Assembly (NCBI GenBank): GCA_046758465.1
Contig: JBHIAG010000041.1
Span: 1 to 17,647, forward strand
DNA: 17,647 bases
From: JBHIAG01 sp046758465
GTDB lineage: Bacteria > Acidobacteriota > Terriglobia > Acidiferrales > 2-02-FULL-67-57
Direction of reading: 5' to 3'
Shown here: positions 7,178 through 14,123 of the stretch, piece by piece
Layout: each line of letters begins with the position of its first letter
Position numbering within the stretch: position 1 is the first letter of the stretch
Translations under genes and position numbers: made by a program
Notes under the pieces: generated by a model
The model's database searches: none
What the model was told of the DNA's origin: nothing
The model's input: only the letters and a program-made list of their open reading frames with translations

Positions 7178-8230
7178 TCAGAAGAGGCTGAATTTGATGC
7201 GCAGGTACTTCTTGGGGTTTTTCCGGAAGTCGCTGAGCAGGGCGCGGAGTTCGGTGGAGAGGTTATTGAGGTTGTCGTAGAGTTGGGGGTCGCGGAAGAT
7301 TTTGCCCGCGGTGCCTTCGCCCTCGTCGAGGCGGCCGGTGACCGCTTGGAGGTTGTCGAAGGTCTTGCGGACGGAGGTGTAGAGGGCGTCATCGGTGGCG
7401 AGCTTGCCCAGGGTGCCTTTGCCGGCCTCGAGGTTGTCGAAGAACTGGCGGCCGCTGGTGATGAACTTGCTGGCCTCGTCGTGGATGGTGGGCTCGTAGA
7501 TGAGCTTGCCCAGGGTGCCTTTGCCGGCCTGGAGGTCGGCGACGATGGTGTCGGCACGGCCGGCGGTGCGGTGGAGTTTCTGGTAGAGCTCGTCGCTCAT
7601 CACTAGCTTTCCCACCGTGCCTTCGCCGACGGCGGCCTGGGCGGTGAGGGTGTGGATGCTTTCGGCGACGCTATCAATGCGGCGGTAGAGGGTATCGTCG
7701 TTGATGAGCTTGCCGATGGTGCCCTCGCCTTGATTGATGCGGGCCACGATTTCCTGCAGGTGGTCGGAGATGACACCGGCGTTGTAGACGACCTCCTTGA
7801 TGGTGGGCCGCTCGCCGCCGCGGATGACAGCGTCTTTCTTCAGGATTTCACCCGAGAAGCCGCGGGTAATCTCCAGCACGCCCTCGCCCAGCAGCCCTTC
7901 GGTGGTGACGAAAGCTTCCGAGTCGGTGCGGATAAAGTCCCGCTGGGCCTGCAGGACTCGAACCACAACCTCAACACTGCTCTTGGGGTCTTCGCGCTCC
8001 CTCGCCAGCCGCACCCTTTCGACGGTGCCCACCTCGACCCCGGCCAAGCGCACGGGCGAGCCGACGGTGAGGCCGGCGACATCAGGCAGGTAGGTTTTCA
8101 GGCGATAGTGGGGGGCGAGGACGGCGCCCGCACCGGTGACGTAAAAGACGAAAGTGGCCAGAATCAACGACGCGCCCAGCACAAAGATACCGACGCGCAG
8201 TTGCGACCAAGTGACGACTCCACGTGCCAT
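7178..8230 (-). CDS. mlaD: MlaD-like MCE-domain lipid-binding protein with five 34-residue repeats
   Basis: The 350-residue product starts at the ATG at 8230, seven bases after GGGAGG. One N-terminal transmembrane helix (about 12-33) anchors it in the inner membrane. Residues ~41-118 form the MCE domain (LPDVAGLTVGSPVRLAGVEVG, then VTTEGLLGEGVLEITRG). MCE proteins bind phospholipids in the periplasm and deliver them to or from an ABC transporter. The region after the MCE domain carries GEGT/GKGT-xGK(L/I) motifs at residues 168, 202, 236, 270 and 304, exactly 34 apart, each usually followed by a D-x-LY segment. These probably make an extended helical or coiled periplasmic region. The C-terminus is basic (KNPKKYLRIKFSLF). 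It is the last gene of mlaE-mlaF-mlaD, 76 nt after mlaF. Specificity is not visible; the gene name rests on homology. Confidence 0.9.
   Translation of the reverse strand: MARGVVTWSQLRVGIFVLGASLILATFVFYVTGAGAVLAPHYRLKTYLPDVAGLTVGSPVRLAGVEVGTVERVRLAREREDPKSSVEVVVRVLQAQRDFIRTDSEAFVTTEGLLGEGVLEITRGFSGEILKKDAVIRGGERPTIKEVVYNAGVISDHLQEIVARINQGEGTIGKLINDDTLYRRIDSVAESIHTLTAQAAVGEGTVGKLVMSDELYQKLHRTAGRADTIVADLQAGKGTLGKLIYEPTIHDEASKFITSGRQFFDNLEAGKGTLGKLATDDALYTSVRKTFDNLQAVTGRLDEGEGTAGKIFRDPQLYDNLNNLSTELRALLSDFRKNPKKYLRIKFSLF
7310..7725 (-). repeat. in-frame 102-bp repeats within mlaD
   Basis: The five 34-residue units correspond to 102-bp DNA units. Two neighbours remain almost identical at DNA level: the minus-strand copies covering 7400-7428 and 7502-7530 share a 29-base run and are offset by exactly 102 bases. 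The other units are diverged in DNA but keep the protein motif, so one recent duplication sits on an older array. Confidence 0.75.
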
Positions 8231-8250
8231 GGTGAACCTCCCGCTCGCTG

Positions 8251-8273
8251 TACTGCGTACCCGGTACGCAGTA
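8251..8273. repeat. GTAC-rich palindrome between mlaF and mlaD
   Basis: Perfect 11-bp arms TACTGCGTACC (8251-8261) and GGTACGCAGTA (8263-8273) flank one C. It lies in the 76-nt mlaF-mlaD gap, just upstream of the mlaD ribosome site, so an RNA hairpin could modulate mlaD translation or mRNA stability. It resembles the GGTAC-rich repeat at 11291-11340, which suggests a dispersed family. Confidence 0.65.
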
Positions 8274-8306
8274 TGAAGTATCCAGCAGGTTCATTGTAGC
8301 CGAAAG

Positions 8307-9152
8307 CTAGGCGAAGTAGCGCCGGACGTAGGGGTCGGTCTGCGCCAGGAAGTCCTGGGGTTTGCCGTCGAAGGCAATGCGCCCCTCGCGCAGCAGCAGG
8401 AAGCGGGTGTGGGTGGGGCGCTCGGAGCCGTCGCCCCGAAGCTTCGGGGCCTGCCGCACTTGGTTGGCGTGCGGGTCATAGGTGTAGTTAGCGAGCGCAA
8501 AGCCGTCCTGGAGGCGGTGGGTGACGACCACGGAGCTGACCTGGTTGACGTCGCGCGCCTTGATGATGAGGGAGTTGATGGTGTGGGAGGTGACGGGGTC
8601 GAGGCCGCCGGTGGGCGAGTCGTAGAGGACAGCCGCGGGTTCGGTGATGAGGGCGCGGGCGATGCCCACGCGGCGCTTCATCCCGCCGGAGAGTTCGGCG
8701 GGCTGCTTGTCGATGGCGTGCTCGAGCTCGACGAAGCAGAGCACCTGGCGGACACGCTGCTCGATCTCCTCATCGGAGTAATCTTCGCCTCCGTGTTCGC
8801 GCTCTTCGAGCAGCCGGAAGGCCACGTTTTCATAGACGGTGAGGGAGTCGAAGAGCGCGCTTTCCTGGAAGACAATCCCGAGGCGTGCGCGCAGGGGGAA
8901 CAGCTCTTCTTCCTCGAGCTGGGTGCTGTCGGTGCCGAACACGTGGATGCGGCCGGCGTCGCACTTGAGCAAGCCGAGGGCGAGCTTGAGGACGAGGGTC
9001 TTGCCGGAGCCGGTGACGCCGAGCAGGACGAGGCTCTCACCGGTGCGGAGGACAAAGGAGACGCCGGTGAGGACTGGGTGACCGGCAAAGCCCAGGTGGA
9101 CGTCGTCGAAGCGGATGACCTCGGCCGCGGGCCCGGACGAAAGCTCTACCAT
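8307..9152 (-). CDS. mlaF: MlaF-like ABC transporter ATPase of the phospholipid transport system
   Basis: The 281-residue protein should bind the cytoplasmic side of MlaE and power phospholipid movement. Walker A GVTGSGKT is at 45-52, a Q-loop at IVFQESALFDSL (~93-104), the ABC signature LSGGMKRRVGIARAL at 154-168, Walker B AVLYD at 174-178, D-loop GGLD, and the switch His 212 in VVVTHRLQD. The residue after the Walker B Asp, normally the catalytic Glu, is Ser (YDSPTGGLD). Residues ~228-250 form an extra loop containing QAPKLRGDG; its DNA carries an 18-base perfect palindrome at 8433-8450 that may be an inserted repeat. The ATG at 9152 overlaps the mlaE stop by seven bases, indicating translational coupling. 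mlaD follows after 76 nt. Confidence 0.92.
   Translation of the reverse strand: MVELSSGPAAEVIRFDDVHLGFAGHPVLTGVSFVLRTGESLVLLGVTGSGKTLVLKLALGLLKCDAGRIHVFGTDSTQLEEEELFPLRARLGIVFQESALFDSLTVYENVAFRLLEEREHGGEDYSDEEIEQRVRQVLCFVELEHAIDKQPAELSGGMKRRVGIARALITEPAAVLYDSPTGGLDPVTSHTINSLIIKARDVNQVSSVVVTHRLQDGFALANYTYDPHANQVRQAPKLRGDGSERPTHTRFLLLREGRIAFDGKPQDFLAQTDPYVRRYFA
8433..8450. repeat. perfect 18-nt palindrome inside mlaF
   Basis: GCCCCGAAGCTTCGGGGC is completely self-complementary and is read in frame as APKLRG. The inner 16 bases recur in the intergenic region at 14298-14313, so this is probably a copy of a dispersed palindromic element tolerated in a surface loop of the ATPase. Confidence 0.65.
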
Positions 9153-9940
9153 CCCATCAACCCGATGACCCAGAGCATGAACTTGGCGATGAAGAAGTTG
9201 ACGACCAGGATAAGTACGGAGGCCGCCACCACCGCCTCGGTGGTGGCGCGTCCGACGCCCTGGGTGCCGCCGCGCGCGGTGAGCCCGAAGTAGCAGCCGA
9301 TGGTGGAGATGATGAAGCCGAAGACGAAGGGCTTGGTGATGCCCTGGAGGGCATCGCCCAACTCGATGGCATTGTAGCTGCGGGCCCAGTACTGGGTGGG
9401 GTTGAGCCGAACCACAAAGTAAGAGACCAGGAAGCCGCCCACCAGGCCGAGGAAGTCGGCGATGATGGTGAGCAAGGGGAGCATGGTGACGGTGGCGACG
9501 ACGCGCGGGGTGACGAGCTTCTTGGTGGGGTCGGTGCCCAGGGCGCGCATGGCGTCGATCTGCTCGCTCACCAGCATCGAGCCCAGCTCGGAGGCGATGC
9601 CGCTGGAGACGCGACCCGCTACCAGCAGCGCCGTGATGACCGGGCCAATCTCGCGCACGAGCGCGATGGCCACCACGTCGCCGGTCATCGCCGGCGAGCC
9701 GAAGCGGACAAACTGGTCGGCAGTCTGGAGCACGAGCACGGCGCCGATGAACATGCCAGCCAGGGCAGCAATTGGCAACGAACCGACGCCGATGATGTCC
9801 ATTTGCTGGAGCGTATCGGTGAGGTAGCGTGGGGGGACGAACAGGTTGCGGAGCGAGCGCCAGGCCAGGAGACTAAACTCCTGCACCGCCAGGACCTTTG
9901 CCTTGAAGAAGTCGTTGACGTAGGCGGAGACTTCCCACAT
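9146..9940 (-). CDS. mlaE: MlaE-like permease of the phospholipid ABC transporter
   Basis: The ATG at 9940 gives 264 residues (MWEVSAYVNDFFKAK...), matching the usual MlaE length of about 260; an in-frame TTG at 9991 would add 17 residues of atypical Arg-rich sequence. Five or six membrane helices are visible. Family landmarks are DIIGVGSLPIAALAGMFIGA, LVREIGPVITALLVAGRVSS (the conserved MlaE motif), GSMLVSEQIDAMRALGTDP, and the RGGTQGVGRATTEAVV region near the C-terminus. MlaE forms a dimer in the inner membrane that passes phospholipids to or from the MCE ring. It is the first gene of mlaE-mlaF-mlaD and is divergent from aroC, with 152 nt between the starts. The ribosome site is weak. No mlaB or mlaC homologue is adjacent, as is common for minimal MCE operons outside Proteobacteria. 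Confidence 0.93.
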   Translation of the reverse strand: MWEVSAYVNDFFKAKVLAVQEFSLLAWRSLRNLFVPPRYLTDTLQQMDIIGVGSLPIAALAGMFIGAVLVLQTADQFVRFGSPAMTGDVVAIALVREIGPVITALLVAGRVSSGIASELGSMLVSEQIDAMRALGTDPTKKLVTPRVVATVTMLPLLTIIADFLGLVGGFLVSYFVVRLNPTQYWARSYNAIELGDALQGITKPFVFGFIISTIGCYFGLTARGGTQGVGRATTEAVVAASVLILVVNFFIAKFMLWVIGLMGW

Positions 9941-10092
9941 TGGTTGCCCTGCGCGCTGATCCCGCAATCCCCGCAGAGCAGGGCGGGCCAAGCGCGCAGT
10001 GATGGCTCACTCTAGCCCGCGAGTTTCGAGCAAGTCAAGATGGCGTGCGCGCGGCCCGGGGATGGTTTTCTGCCGGGCGCGAGTCGGTTACA

Positions 10093-11277
10093 ATGCGAGA
10101 CGCCGTGTTTCGCTTTCACACCGCGGGCGAGTCGCACGGGAAGGCGCTGGTGGCGTGGGTGTCGGGCCTGCCAGCGGGCGTGCGCATCGACTTCGACTTC
10201 ATCAATCGGGAACTGCGGCGGCGGCAGGCGGGCTACGGGCGTGGCGGGCGGATGAAGATTGAGCAGGACCGTGCCCACTTCCTGGGGGGCGTGCGCCACG
10301 GCCGCACCACCGGCACGCCCATCGCGTTGACCATCGAAAACAAAGACTGGAAGAACTGGCAGGAGGTCCTGCCGGTCGAGGACAACCCCACGGCCGCCGC
10401 CAAACAGCGGCCACTGACGGAGCCGCGGCCCGGCCACGCCGACCTGGCCGGCGCGCTCAAGTTCAACCTCTACGATGCGCGCACCGTGCTGGAGCGGGCG
10501 AGCGCGCGCGAGACCGCCGCGCGCACCGCCGCCGGTGCCCTGGCCAAGCTCTTCCTGCGGCCGTTTGGGATCGAGGTGTTGAGCCACGTCATCGCCATCG
10601 GGAGCGCGGGGCTGGCGCGGGCGGCGCGGTGGGAGGAGATTGAGCGGGCGTGCGCCGACGCGGAGGCGGCGTTCCGGTGCGTGGAGGCGCAGGTGGAAGA
10701 AAAAATGAAGGCGCTGGTGGACCGGGCGCTGGCCGAGCGGGACTCGCTGGGCGGGGTGTTTGAAGTGGTGGCGCACGGGGTGCCGCCGGGGCTGGGCTCG
10801 CACATCAATTGGGACGAGAAGCTGGACGGGCAACTGGCGCAGGCGGTGATGTCAATCCCGGCGGTGAAGGCAGTGGAGATTGGCACGGGAGTGGCGAGCG
10901 CGGCTGCCTTCGGCTCGGAGGTGCACGACGAAATCAGCTACGAGGCTGCGGCGCGGCGCTTCACCCGTCGCACGAACCACGCCGGGGGACTGGAAGGCGG
11001 CATCACGAACGGCGAAGAGGTGCGGGTGCGAGGCTACCTGAAACCGATTTCGACGCTGCGGCGACCGCTCAGGTCGGTGAACCTGAAAACGAAGCAGGCG
11101 GTGCGCGCGGCTTACGAGCGGGCGGATGTCTGCGTGGTGCCGGCCGCGGGGGTGGCGGGGGAGGCGATGGTAGCGCTGGTGCTGGCGCGGGCGGTGCGGG
11201 AGAAGTTCGGCGGCGACACGCTGGAGGAGGCGCTGCGAAACTTCCAGGGCTACCAGGAGCAACTGCGCAACTTCTGA
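10093..11277 (+). CDS. aroC: chorismate synthase
   Basis: This cytoplasmic enzyme removes phosphate from 5-enolpyruvylshikimate-3-phosphate to give chorismate, the last step of the shikimate pathway, using reduced FMN as catalyst. The 394-residue product starts at the ATG at 10093 (MRDAVFRFHTAGESHGKAL), which places the first family signature (GESHG, 12-16) at its usual distance from the N-terminus; a GTG at 10045 would add 16 residues. Other signatures are RRQAGYGRG (43-51), PGHADLAG (113-120), RASARETAARTAAG (135-148, phosphate- and FMN-binding), and HAGGLEGGITNGE (297-309) followed by PISTL. Length and motifs are normal. No strong ribosome site precedes the start. It is followed by def, with a GTAC-rich repeat between them, and is divergent from mlaE. 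Confidence 0.96.
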   Translation: MRDAVFRFHTAGESHGKALVAWVSGLPAGVRIDFDFINRELRRRQAGYGRGGRMKIEQDRAHFLGGVRHGRTTGTPIALTIENKDWKNWQEVLPVEDNPTAAAKQRPLTEPRPGHADLAGALKFNLYDARTVLERASARETAARTAAGALAKLFLRPFGIEVLSHVIAIGSAGLARAARWEEIERACADAEAAFRCVEAQVEEKMKALVDRALAERDSLGGVFEVVAHGVPPGLGSHINWDEKLDGQLAQAVMSIPAVKAVEIGTGVASAAAFGSEVHDEISYEAAARRFTRRTNHAGGLEGGITNGEEVRVRGYLKPISTLRRPLRSVNLKTKQAVRAAYERADVCVVPAAGVAGEAMVALVLARAVREKFGGDTLEEALRNFQGYQEQLRNF

Positions 11278-11290
11278 AACCACGGATATT

Positions 11291-11340
11291 AGGTACGAGG
11301 TACAAGGTACCAAGTACCCTGTACCCTGTACCTTGTACCT
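11291..11340. repeat. GGTAC-rich inverted repeat between aroC and def
   Basis: The segment consists of variants of GGTACNA and its complement GTACCNT. It folds into a stem with perfect 13-bp arms, 11298-11310 (AGGTACAAGGTAC) and 11328-11340 (GTACCTTGTACCT), around a 17-nt loop that itself contains GTACCCT units. It ends 20 bases before the def start, so it may influence def translation. No T-run follows. Confidence 0.75.
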
Positions 11341-11360
11341 GGTAGCTTGTGCTTGTCGGA

Positions 11361-11870
11361 ATGATTTATCCGATTGTCAAATACGGGGCGCGGGTGCTGG
11401 AGGCAGAAGCCGAGCTGGTGACGGAGTTTGACGCGCGGCTGGAGCAACTGGTGGCCGACATGTTCGAGACGATGTATGCAGCGCAGGGGGTGGGGCTGGC
11501 GGCGCCACAGATCGGGATTTCGAAGCAGTTAGCGGTGATTGACATCACATCGGGTAAGGAGCCACAGACAAAGCTGGTATTGGTGAACCCGCAGCTCATC
11601 GCCACCGAAGGCCAGCAGAACCTCGAAGAAGGCTGCCTGAGCCTGCCGGGCTTCAACGCCGACGTGCGGCGGCCGCAGCGGGTGACGGTACGGGCGCTGG
11701 ACGCGCAGGGGCGGGAGTATGTGAAGACAGGCGAGGCATTGCTGGCGCGGGCGTTGTGCCACGAGATTGACCACCTGCACGGCAAGCTCTTCATCCAGTA
11801 CTTGTCGCCCCTGAAGCGCGACTTGATCCGGCGGAAAGTGCGCAAGGCAGCGCAGGCGGGTGAGTGGTAA
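11361..11870 (+). CDS. def: peptide deformylase
   Basis: This metalloenzyme removes the formyl group from the N-terminal Met of nascent proteins at the ribosome. The ATG at 11361 gives 169 residues beginning MIYPIVKYGARVLE, the typical N-terminus; a GTG four codons upstream is an alternative. All three active-site motifs are intact: GVGLAAPQIG (43-52), EGCLSLPG (90-97, metal ligand Cys 92) and HEIDHLHG (134-141, ligands His 134 and His 138, catalytic Glu 135). The C-terminal tail LKRDLIRRKVRKAA is basic. It lies 83 nt after aroC on the same strand. The frequent neighbour fmt (methionyl-tRNA formyltransferase) is not present on either side. Confidence 0.95.
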   Translation: MIYPIVKYGARVLEAEAELVTEFDARLEQLVADMFETMYAAQGVGLAAPQIGISKQLAVIDITSGKEPQTKLVLVNPQLIATEGQQNLEEGCLSLPGFNADVRRPQRVTVRALDAQGREYVKTGEALLARALCHEIDHLHGKLFIQYLSPLKRDLIRRKVRKAAQAGEW

Positions 11871-11883
11871 GCGGTTAGAAACC

Positions 11884-11902
11884 ATCCCGACAAGGTCGGG
11901 AT
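11884..11902. repeat. hairpin ATCCCGAC-AAG-GTCGGGAT after def
   Basis: Perfect 8-bp arms surround a 3-nt loop, 13 nt after the def stop. No U-tract follows, so an intrinsic terminator is unlikely. The following 50 bases (CCCCTCAGCTCCGCTCGGGG and CAAGCTCAGGGCAGG) resemble the CCTTCGAC...GCTCAGG-type dispersed repeats also found at 14192-14211. Confidence 0.6.
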
Positions 11903-11995
11903 ACACGCTTCGGCTTCACCCCTCAGCTCCGCTCGGGGCAAGCTCAGGGCAGGCCGATGAAGTTGATGCCGGCAGGAAGCAACGATAGGAATCAA

Positions 11996-12760
11996 ATGGG
12001 GCCACGGGCAATGGTCATTGCCATTGGTATGGTTGTACTTCTACGAGCGGAAGTCTTTTCACACGCGCTCCCTACCGCGGGCAAAGGCCGGGTCGAGGTT
12101 CGCACGGCTGCGGGCCTACCTGCTGCGAGCTCCCGTGGTGTTCTCGAAGGACGGGTCCTGTTTGCTGGCGCGAAAATTCCGCAGGCCACGCAAGTGGAAA
12201 ATACCACTGACCCGCGGGACTGCGGGAGACTCCAGTCGCTCGAAAATGTGCTGGTGTTGCCGCAGAACCGCGGGATCAAGAATGTGATCGTGAGCGTGAC
12301 GGACGTACCGCTGCCGGAAGACTACCGCGTGGAACCCTCCCGGCTGGTGCTCGACAACCGCGACTGCCGGTTTCAACCGCACGTGGCCGTCTTGACAACT
12401 GGGAGTAGTGTGGAAGCGGTTAATAGCGACCCGATCTTTCACTCGGTGCATCTGTACGGGCTAAGAAACCTGAACCTGGCGCTGGCTCCCAAAAGCGCCA
12501 AAGTGGTCCAACCCTTGAGCCGGCCGGGCTCTATCATCGTGAAATGTGATATCCATGGCTGGATGCAAGCTTTTATCCGGGTCGATGACCATCCCTTCCA
12601 TGCCGTAAGTGCTGCGGATGGCAGTTTCCGGATTGCAGGTATCCCGCCGGGTACTTACACGCTAGAGGCCTGGCATGAACATTTCGGTTCGAAGGAAGCC
12701 AGGGTGAAAATCGAAGCAGGTTCCGTTGCGCGCGTGACCCTTTACTATCACAACCCGTAA
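11996..12760 (+). CDS. exported cupredoxin-like protein with C-terminal carboxypeptidase-regulatory-like domain
   Basis: The ATG at 11996 follows TAGGAA and gives 254 residues with an N-terminal hydrophobic signal (AMVIAIGMVVLL, residues 5-16); an ATG at 11957 would extend it by 13. The central region looks like a plastocyanin-type fold: CRFQPHV (124-130), NSDPIFHSVHLYG (143-155) and CDIHGWMQAFI (184-194). His 149 or 152, Cys 184, His 187 and Met 190 match the order of type-1 copper ligands (H...C-x2-H-x2-M), so copper binding and electron transfer in the periplasm are plausible. Residues ~202-252 (DGSFRIAGIPPGTYTLEAWH) match the beta-sandwich of carboxypeptidase-regulatory-like domains. Similar two-part proteins are often annotated as methylamine-utilisation or plastocyanin-like proteins. 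It starts a three-gene run of exported products with an unknown protein 28 nt downstream. Confidence 0.78.
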   Translation: MGPRAMVIAIGMVVLLRAEVFSHALPTAGKGRVEVRTAAGLPAASSRGVLEGRVLFAGAKIPQATQVENTTDPRDCGRLQSLENVLVLPQNRGIKNVIVSVTDVPLPEDYRVEPSRLVLDNRDCRFQPHVAVLTTGSSVEAVNSDPIFHSVHLYGLRNLNLALAPKSAKVVQPLSRPGSIIVKCDIHGWMQAFIRVDDHPFHAVSAADGSFRIAGIPPGTYTLEAWHEHFGSKEARVKIEAGSVARVTLYYHNP

Positions 12761-12788
12761 CGAGTACCTGACCAGGAGGTTGTGAGCC

Positions 12789-13520
12789 ATGCCAAGAAAC
12801 TTCTTGCGTCTCCTCGTCTGTTTGACGCTTACGCCAGTACTGGCGGCCGGCATAGCGCGCGCGCAAGCCGGGCCGCGTTCGCAGCCTGGCACCGAGATGG
12901 GAATCTACACGCCGGGACAACACGAACTCTATGATGGGCAATTCGTCCTCACCGCCGGCCGCATCTACCAGGTCGGTCAGCTAAACGATCCTCCTGGCTG
13001 GGACCATATTGATAATGAGGCCAACACGGTCCATCCCGTCGCAGGCAGGGTGGAGATTGACGTGGATGAAATCAACAATAGCGGCAGCTTCGTCGCTCGG
13101 CTGCGCGTTCCGGAGGGGGAGCTGGTGATTGCGCTGGACCGCTTTCACGCGTTCAGTCCTTGTCAAGACGGTGGCGTGGCAGCCTATATTTTTGAACACG
13201 GTGATTCCGGCTGTGGAGATAGCAACTGGCCCAAGTCGCTGCTTTTTGTAGCTGGGTGGGGCTACGGGCACGCGACGCTGAACGGGAAGGAACTCCATAC
13301 AGAGTATCAGATTCACTTTATGGTGACGCAAGGGATGCGCGACCGGAAAACGCTGAAAGCCACCTATCCCCTGCTCAACAAGAAGAGTGCCGCCGGGGAG
13401 GTGAATCCCGCTACGCAGCAATTGGACTTTTACATTCGGAGTCCAGAGGTTGACGAACGCAACAATCCCGCGAGAAAAGTTTTCCACCATTTTTTGGCCA
13501 TGGAAGTCACCTGGAAGTAA
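12789..13520 (+). CDS. exported protein of unknown function, 243 aa
   Basis: The ATG at 12789 follows AGGAGG by nine bases. A clear signal peptide (MPRNFLRLLVCLTLTPVLAA, cleavage near ARA-Q, residue 25) directs it to the periplasm or surface. The mature chain looks soluble and mostly beta. It begins with an Asp/Asn-rich stretch (NDPPGWDHIDNEANTVHP) and contains exactly two Cys (125 and 142), which could form a disulphide. Several His residues cluster at 73, 82, 120, 137, 161, 170 and 176, so metal binding is possible but speculative. No transmembrane segment or familiar catalytic motif is seen. It lies between the cupredoxin-like gene (28 nt gap) and the phosphatase (3 nt gap), which implies co-transcription and a shared extracytoplasmic role. 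The family is not recognised. Confidence 0.8.
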   Translation: MPRNFLRLLVCLTLTPVLAAGIARAQAGPRSQPGTEMGIYTPGQHELYDGQFVLTAGRIYQVGQLNDPPGWDHIDNEANTVHPVAGRVEIDVDEINNSGSFVARLRVPEGELVIALDRFHAFSPCQDGGVAAYIFEHGDSGCGDSNWPKSLLFVAGWGYGHATLNGKELHTEYQIHFMVTQGMRDRKTLKATYPLLNKKSAAGEVNPATQQLDFYIRSPEVDERNNPARKVFHHFLAMEVTWK

Positions 13521-13523
13521 CCT

Positions 13524-14123
13524 ATGAACACCGAGGTGAGCCCGATGGATTCCACTGCTTGGCAGTTCGCTCCGCGTGTCCAATTCCTTGGGAGTGGGCG
13601 CGTGAAATCAAGCGTAGCGCTGGCGGCACTCTTGCTCTGCGTTTCCCTGGCAGTGCAGGCCGGCGAGAAGGAGGCGCTGGCTGGCATCAAGAATTTCCTC
13701 TGGGTGAACAGGGAAATCTGCACGGGTGGCCAGCCAACGCTGGAGGAGCTGGAAAAGCTGAAGGCGGCGGGGGTGAGGGCGGTGGTGAACCTGCGTCGGC
13801 CGAGTGAGCATGCGGCGGCGGCTGAGGCAGCGAAAGCAAAGGCGCTGGGCTTGCGCTACTTCAACATCCCCGTGGACTCGAACGCGCCGACCGACGCGCA
13901 GGTGGAGGAGTTCCTGCGCGTGCTGGCCGACAGGCAGAACCGTCCCGTCTTCATCCACTGCGCCTCGGCCAACCGCGTCGGGGCATTCTGGCTGATCCGG
14001 CGGGTGGTGGTGGACAGTTGGACGGTGGAGAAGGCCGAACAGGAGGCCGAGCGCATCGGGCTCGCGAACCCACGCACCCGTGCCTTCGCCCGCGACTACC
14101 TGCGCCGCCACAAGAAGGACTGA
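13524..14123 (+). CDS. exported Cys-dependent protein-tyrosine-phosphatase-like protein
   Basis: The product resembles the small phosphatase-like family related to DUF442/beta-lactamase-hydrolase-like and dual-specificity phosphatases. Visible features are GGQPTLEELEKLKAAGVRAVVNLR (68-91), NIPVD (114-118, possible general-acid Asp 118) and the catalytic loop HCASANRVGAFW (145-156, nucleophile Cys 146, Arg 151). The loop is C-x4-R rather than the C-x5-R of classical tyrosine phosphatases; I recall C-x4-R also in the DUF442 group. A hydrophobic signal (VALAALLLCVSLAVQA) ends near residue 46, so it is exported. The ATG at 13524 follows GGAAG inside the end of the previous gene, three bases after its stop. 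A GTG at 13602 preceded by GGAG would give a tidier signal peptide and is a serious alternative. The substrate is unknown. Confidence 0.8.
   Translation: MNTEVSPMDSTAWQFAPRVQFLGSGRVKSSVALAALLLCVSLAVQAGEKEALAGIKNFLWVNREICTGGQPTLEELEKLKAAGVRAVVNLRRPSEHAAAAEAAKAKALGLRYFNIPVDSNAPTDAQVEEFLRVLADRQNRPVFIHCASANRVGAFWLIRRVVVDSWTVEKAEQEAERIGLANPRTRAFARDYLRRHKKD

Noticed and set aside
11884..11902. Intrinsic terminator after def
   Set aside because: The stem is good but no T-run follows on either strand, so it is listed as a repeat.
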